Positions 6,155 to 9,458 of a stretch of 9,458 nucleotides of DNA are shown here, in pieces (position 1 is the first letter of the stretch; each line of letters starts with the position of its first letter). The notes beneath the pieces are model-generated. The model was not told the origin of the DNA. It saw only the letters and a list, made by a program, of their open reading frames with translations, and ran no database searches. The stretch comes from DATLZB01 sp035574175 (GTDB lineage: Bacteria; Pseudomonadota; Alphaproteobacteria; Rhizobiales; Hyphomicrobiaceae). The translations under genes were made by a program, and so were the position numbers. The stretch is from NCBI GenBank assembly GCA_035574175.1, contig DATLZB010000124.1, positions 1 to 9,458 of the forward strand, read 5' to 3'.

Positions 6155-7432
6155 CTACTTGCATTCGATGCTGGAGGCTTCCTCTCCGTCGGCCGGTGCG
6201 GCCACGCCGCAGGACATGCCGACTTTGAGGTCACCCCGTTGGCCGTCCTTGCCGGCAACCTTGATCTTGGTGCGAGATCCCGAGACCTTGGCGGTGAACG
6301 TCTTGCCGCCATCCAGCTTCAGCACGATTTGGCGCGCATCGTTCGGGAGATCGGCGATGGTGCCCGTGGTCGCGTTCGCCTCGACCTTTGCCGTGCCGCG
6401 CTCGCCCTTGTAGACCTGGGCGTCGTTCAACCGATCGATGATCGCTTTGGGTGTTGCCGCAACGCGCTCGATGAGCTCCTGCACCTCATCACCGCCGACC
6501 GCGGCGAGCTCCATCTTCGCCTTCTCGACATCGGCGAGGAACTCCTTGTCCTGGATCATATCGTCGAACGCTTTGCGCAGCGCCTTGACGCGGTCTGCCG
6601 GCACGCCGGGACCGGCGAGGAACGGTCGTCCGACGACCAGTCGCGCGTCGTTGAGCTCAAGCAGCTGGCGGTCTTCTTTACTCTTGGCGAGTTCGCTCGA
6701 CAGCGGCACGTTGGGCAGATCCGGGTGCTTCTTGCCGCTGTTCTGAACCAAAACGTTCACCTTCTTCTCCTTGAACCACGCCGCATTGCGCGTGGCGAGG
6801 GAGGAGTAGGAGGAGCAGATCCCTTCCACCTCGCCGCGCTCGACCGCCAGCGTCACCGCCGACGAGGACGGATAGCCGGAGATGATCTTGAACTTCGTGC
6901 CGATGACGTTGTTGAGGACTGCCGGTGTCTGCTCGGTGTCGTTGGGGCCGCTGCCGCCGACGATCAGCTCGTGCTTCATGGCGTCCTGGATGGTCTTGAC
7001 CTTGCTCGTATGCCAGGCGACGCAGACGTTGACCTCGTTGTTCATGCTGCCGATCCAGTTGAACTTGGTCGGATCGAACTGCGGCCCGGGCTGTCCCTGG
7101 ATGGCAACGAAAGGCACGTTGCGCTGCACCTGACCGAGCACCGTGCCGTCTTTGGGCGCCACGTTGTAGATATAGTTTGCCGCCGTGAGACCGCCGCCGC
7201 CCGGCATGTTCTGCACGATCATGGTTGGATTGCCGGGAATGAATCTCGGCATATGCTTGGCGAACATGCGCCCGTAGTTGTCGTAGCCTCCACCGGGCTC
7301 CGAGCTGACGATCAGACGGATCTGCTTGTCTTTGTAGAATTTCGCGACCGCGTCATTGCCTTGTGCCAAGGCGCCGGGCGCGGCCGCCAGCACCATGACG
7401 CCGGCAAGAGCGAATGCCTTTTGAGCTGTCAT
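6155..7432 (-). CDS. Bug/TctC-family periplasmic substrate-binding protein with C-terminal extension
   Basis: This is probably an exported binding protein of the tripartite tricarboxylate transporter (TTT) type, which captures carboxylates or other small molecules in the periplasm. A signal peptide is clear (AFALAGVMVLAAAPGALA, cleavage before QG at 23/24). Family motifs follow: IVSSEPGGGYDNYGRMFAKH (41-60), NPTMIVQNMPGGGGLTAANY (68-87), APKDGTVLG (92-100) and the GVPADRVKALRKAFDDM region (276-292). Typical members are 320-330 residues; this one has 425. Residues about 343-425 form an additional module rich in alternating beta-type segments (QIVLKLDGGKTFTAKV, RTKIKVAG, GDLKVGMSC) with Cys at 408 and 424. 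The core also has C137 and C206. No TctA/TctB genes are visible, so the membrane partner and ligand are unknown. AGGGAG lies about 11 bases before the ATG. The gene converges with ald and appears monocistronic within the window. Confidence 0.88.
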   Translation of the reverse strand: MTAQKAFALAGVMVLAAAPGALAQGNDAVAKFYKDKQIRLIVSSEPGGGYDNYGRMFAKHMPRFIPGNPTMIVQNMPGGGGLTAANYIYNVAPKDGTVLGQVQRNVPFVAIQGQPGPQFDPTKFNWIGSMNNEVNVCVAWHTSKVKTIQDAMKHELIVGGSGPNDTEQTPAVLNNVIGTKFKIISGYPSSSAVTLAVERGEVEGICSSYSSLATRNAAWFKEKKVNVLVQNSGKKHPDLPNVPLSSELAKSKEDRQLLELNDARLVVGRPFLAGPGVPADRVKALRKAFDDMIQDKEFLADVEKAKMELAAVGGDEVQELIERVAATPKAIIDRLNDAQVYKGERGTAKVEANATTGTIADLPNDARQIVLKLDGGKTFTAKVSGSRTKIKVAGKDGQRGDLKVGMSCGVAAPADGEEASSIECK

Positions 7433-7538
7433 CCTGAGTCTCTCCCTTTGCGATTCCTTGTCGTCCGCAGGCCGAACCGGCCGCGGCGCCGGCGCATCGC
7501 CCTGAGCGGTGGGGCTTGCGTGCGCCGGCTCGAATGTA

Positions 7539-7555
7539 GACGGCCTGCAGCCGTC
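7539..7555. other. Perfect 6-bp inverted repeat GACGGC-CTGCA-GCCGTC
   Basis: The six-base arms are perfect with a five-base loop. It lies about 107 bases upstream of the Bug-protein start and 56 bases beyond the NlpC/P60 stop. It could be a second 3' hairpin of the upstream unit or an operator-like site. No T-run accompanies it, and no regulator is known, so the role is open. Confidence 0.3.
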
Positions 7556-7587
7556 CGGCTACCCCGCATTTTCCCGGCCCGATGAAC

Positions 7588-7609
7588 GCGCGAGCCTTCG
7601 GGCGCACGC
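7588..7609 (-). terminator. Stem-loop directly after the NlpC/P60 stop codon
   Basis: On the minus strand GCGTGCGCC, loop CGAA, GGCTCGCGC pairs eight of nine positions (one a G-U, one a C-U mismatch). It begins two bases after the stop codon at 7611-7613. The plus-strand loop is TTCG. The position fits an end-of-operon hairpin, but no T-tract follows (only TTCATC), so a simple intrinsic terminator is not assured. Confidence 0.4.
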
Positions 7610-7610
7610 C

Positions 7611-8495
7611 TCAAGTGCCGTCGCCGCAGAGCTTCGGCAGGCGCCGCACCGAGGCCATCCCGCCTTCGCTCTTCCCGATCCGCTCCACCGCGACCGCCAG
7701 CGGCTCGACCGCCACCGCCATATGATGCGCATTGGCATGCACCATCATGAGGCCGTCGACCATGATGCCGACGTGACCGCGCCAGAACACGAGATCGCCG
7801 CGCTTAAGTCCCTCGAGCGACGCCGGCACCAGCACCTCGCTGCCGAGCTCGGCCTGCTGCATGTCGGTGTCGCGCGGGCAGCGAATGCCGGCGGCTTCCA
7901 TGGCGATCTGCACGAGGCCCGAGCAGTCGAGGCCGAGTCGCGTGCGGCCGCCCCACAGGTACGGAGTTCCGATCAGCCTCTCGGCGACGTCGACGAAGTC
8001 GCGGGCATACCTGTCGCGCTCGATGATGTGCCGGTTGACGACGAAGCCGCCGCCCGCGAGTCGGCTGAACCGCTCCTGCCGTTCGACAACCGCCACCTGT
8101 GCGTTGAGGCTCAAGTGCATGAGCGGAGGCGCCTTGATGTCGGCCGCCGAGTAGATGAAGGTGCCGATCGCGGAAACGCGGTGGGTGGTTGCCGCCACGC
8201 CGCGCCGCAGCGCGTCGGCCGGCAGGTAGCCCACATACCTGTCCCGCTCAAGCTGCGCCCACGCCCAGCCGTCGGTGATGTCGTAGACGGTGACCGCTTC
8301 CCCGAACAGTGCTTCCGTTTCGATGCTGGCTGTGAACTGCGGCTCCCTACGCAGCGCGATGGCGGGACGGATCACGTGATGGGGTTCGCCCGCCACGTAC
8401 CGCGGCGCTTCCACTTGCCCGCGCAGGCTCTCGGCGGCCAGGTCCTCGCGCCAGGCGTGCCTGCGAGGATCGGGCCGTGCCGCCGCGCCCGTCAC
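7611..8495 (-). CDS. Cytoplasmic NlpC/P60 (C40) cysteine peptidase with SH3b-like domains, YkfC-like
   Basis: This is a papain-like NlpC/P60 peptidase; family members cut the gamma-D-Glu to diamino-acid bond in cell-wall peptides. It is 294 residues from a GTG start at 8495, which overlaps the aminopeptidase stop as GTGA and has GAGGAG nine bases upstream. The open frame extends upstream to 8783, but that part is arginine-rich shadow coding within the aminopeptidase gene. The catalytic domain (about 165-294) shows GTPYLWGGRTRLGLDCSGL (Cys191), RGHVGIM (His241) and a third polar residue, likely His253 in MVHANAHH. Residues about 39-155 look like two SH3b-type domains (GWAWAQLERDRYVGYL at 77-91). 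No signal peptide or membrane segment is visible, so it probably acts on imported peptides, as do Bacillus YkfC and Lysinibacillus dipeptidyl-peptidase VI of similar architecture. The exact substrate is inferred. Confidence 0.9.
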   Translation of the reverse strand: MTGAAARPDPRRHAWREDLAAESLRGQVEAPRYVAGEPHHVIRPAIALRREPQFTASIETEALFGEAVTVYDITDGWAWAQLERDRYVGYLPADALRRGVAATTHRVSAIGTFIYSAADIKAPPLMHLSLNAQVAVVERQERFSRLAGGGFVVNRHIIERDRYARDFVDVAERLIGTPYLWGGRTRLGLDCSGLVQIAMEAAGIRCPRDTDMQQAELGSEVLVPASLEGLKRGDLVFWRGHVGIMVDGLMMVHANAHHMAVAVEPLAVAVERIGKSEGGMASVRRLPKLCGDGT

Positions 8496-9458
8496 GGGTG
8501 GCTGCTCCTCGCTTTGCCCGCGCTGGCGCCGTAGAACTGCTCGAGCACGGCAAGCGCCGTGCGCGCACCCTGCGGCTCTCCCCCTTTTGGCCCGAGTGGT
8601 GCGGCCGCGGTTCGCCAGCCGTAGATGTCGAAGTGGGCGAACCGCGTGGCCCGTGTCACGAACCGGCGCAGGAAGAGCGCCGCGATGATGGAGCCTGCCA
8701 TCGGCGAATCCGAGACGTTGCCCATGTCGGCCACGTCGCTGTCGAGCTGCCTTGCATAGCCCTTCCAGAACGGCATGCGCCATACCGGATCGCCCACGCT
8801 GTCTCCGGCCGCGATGATCTGCGCGGCGAACGCATCCTCGTCCGTATAGAGCGCAGGCAGCTCCGCTCCGAGCGCCACACGGGCGGCGCCCGTGAGCGTA
8901 GAGAAGGTGAGCAGCGTATCGGGCGCCTCCGCGTCGGCAAGCGTGAGCGCATCGGCCAGCACCAGCCGGCCTTCCGCGTCCGTGTTGCCGACCTCCACGC
9001 TGATGCCGGCCCTGGTCTTCAGCACGTCGCGCGGGCGGAAGGCGTTGCCGGCGATGCTGTTTTCTGCGGCCGGGATCAGCACGCGCAACCGCACGTCGAG
9101 CTTAAGCCCCATGATCATGGCGGCGAGTGCAAGGGCCGTCGCCGCGCCGGCCATGTCCTTCTTCATCAGCAGCATGGCGCTCGACGGCTTGATGTCGAGC
9201 CCGCCGGTGTCGAAGCAGATGCCCTTGCCGACCACCGTCACTTTCGCGGCGTCGGACCGGCCCCAGGTAACGTCGATGAGCCGCGGCGGCCGGCTCGAGG
9301 CGCGTCCGACGGCATGGATCATCGGGAAATTGGCCTCGATGAGGGCGTCGCCGATGATCGAGGTCACGCGGGCGCCGTGGCGTGCGCCGATGGCGCGGGC
9401 TGCCTCTTCGAGTTCGGCCGGGCCCATGTCGTTGGCGGGGGTATTGATGAGGTCGCGC
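8492..9458 (-). CDS. M17 leucyl aminopeptidase family protein (5' end cut by window edge)
   Basis: This cytoplasmic two-metal aminopeptidase removes N-terminal residues from peptides. The visible 321 residues are the catalytic domain; the N-terminal domain lies beyond the right edge. The frame continues upstream of the Met at 9427 through RDLINTPAND, the conserved start of the M17 catalytic region, so that Met is internal. Counting from that Arg as 1, the metal and catalytic residues are intact: K78 and D83 (GKGICFDTGG), K90 (DIKPSS), D101 (KKDMAGAA), and D160, E162, R164 in the M17 signature NTDAEGRL. These match E. coli PepA Lys270, Asp275, Lys282, Asp293, Asp352, Glu354 and Arg356. The C-terminus (FDIYGWR.., ending EQFYGASAGKARSSHP) is typical of alphaproteobacterial members. 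The stop overlaps the NlpC/P60 GTG start by four bases, so the two are co-translated. PepA versus PepB-type subgroup cannot be settled from this fragment. Confidence 0.95.
   Translation of the reverse strand, partial: RDLINTPANDMGPAELEEAARAIGARHGARVTSIIGDALIEANFPMIHAVGRASSRPPRLIDVTWGRSDAAKVTVVGKGICFDTGGLDIKPSSAMLLMKKDMAGAATALALAAMIMGLKLDVRLRVLIPAAENSIAGNAFRPRDVLKTRAGISVEVGNTDAEGRLVLADALTLADAEAPDTLLTFSTLTGAARVALGAELPALYTDEDAFAAQIIAAGDSVGDPVWRMPFWKGYARQLDSDVADMGNVSDSPMAGSIIAALFLRRFVTRATRFAHFDIYGWRTAAAPLGPKGGEPQGARTALAVLEQFYGASAGKARSSHP

Larger units (their letters stand above)
7433..7610. other. Non-coding stretch between the NlpC/P60 and Bug-protein genes
   Basis: These 178 bases contain no credible gene. 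They should hold the Bug-protein promoter and the 3' signals of the aminopeptidase-peptidase unit. I see no convincing -35/-10 pair. Small inverted repeats are present: CCGGC/GCCGG (7477-7481 with 7488-7492, six-base loop) in the Bug-protein leader, GACGGC/GCCGTC (7539-7555), and a longer imperfect one at 7588-7609. Given the GC content, some of these are probably chance. Confidence 0.5.

Noticed and set aside
5858..7585. 575-codon plus-strand open frame spanning the ald end and the Bug-protein gene
   Set aside because: It runs in another frame through ald and antisense through a protein with signal peptide and family motifs. Its length comes from the lack of stops in GC-rich DNA.
7433..7610. 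Mobile element remnant, RNA gene or CRISPR-like repeats in the longest gap
   Set aside because: Only short GC-rich inverted repeats are present. There are no regularly spaced direct repeats, target-site duplications or tRNA-like folds.
8496..8783. 96-residue N-terminal extension of the NlpC/P60 frame
   Set aside because: It lies wholly within the aminopeptidase gene in another frame and is Arg-rich. The GTG at 8495 has a ribosome site and a four-base overlap with the upstream stop.
9425..9427. ATG at 9427 as the start of the aminopeptidase
   Set aside because: The frame continues upstream with the conserved M17 segment RDLINTPAND, so the Met is internal and the gene is simply cut by the window edge.

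Overview
This is a high-GC (roughly two-thirds G+C by eye), densely coded chromosomal window. It most resembles an alphaproteobacterium of the Hyphomicrobiales type: GC-rich third codon positions, tightly overlapped operons, a Bug/TctC periplasmic binding protein, and an M17 aminopeptidase coupled to a NlpC/P60 hydrolase. The taxonomic call is an inference, because no rRNA or other marker gene is present. Seven protein genes are visible. Two are cut by the window edges: the ABC ATPase on the left (its 3' end is missing) and the aminopeptidase on the right (its 5' end is missing).

Layout. Positions 1-4901, minus strand: an oligopeptide ABC importer operon transcribed right to left in the classic opp order, namely substrate-binding protein (oppA-like), permease oppB, permease oppC, then one polypeptide carrying both ATPase domains (an OppD-OppF fusion). 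Positions 4908-4992: a short divergent promoter gap. Positions 4993-6114, plus strand: alanine dehydrogenase (ald), with all known catalytic residues. Positions 6115-6154: a convergent gap with a strong GC hairpin. Positions 6155-7432, minus strand: a secreted Bug/TctC-type binding protein with an unusual C-terminal extension of about 83 residues. Positions 7433-7610: a 178-base non-coding stretch with several small inverted repeats. Positions 7611-9458, minus strand: a two-gene unit, M17 leucyl aminopeptidase followed by a cytoplasmic NlpC/P60 peptidase with SH3b-like N-terminal domains. The two genes overlap by four bases (GTGA).

How the genes may work together. The importer brings oligopeptides across the inner membrane. 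The NlpC/P60 enzyme and the aminopeptidase are both predicted to be cytoplasmic and could trim them. Alanine dehydrogenase converts L-alanine to pyruvate and ammonium. These are the kinds of functions needed to scavenge peptides, possibly including peptidoglycan-derived peptides, and they resemble the Bacillus dpp-ykf theme. That link rests on gene content and proximity and is not proven by the sequence. The Bug-type protein is an orphan here: no TctA/TctB membrane partners are in view, and its ligand is unknown.

No mobile element, CRISPR array, RNA gene or defence-like system was seen. The window is mostly ordinary metabolism and transport. The best second-look items are the extra domain on the Bug protein, the large periplasmic insertion in OppC, and the possible muropeptide-use gene set.
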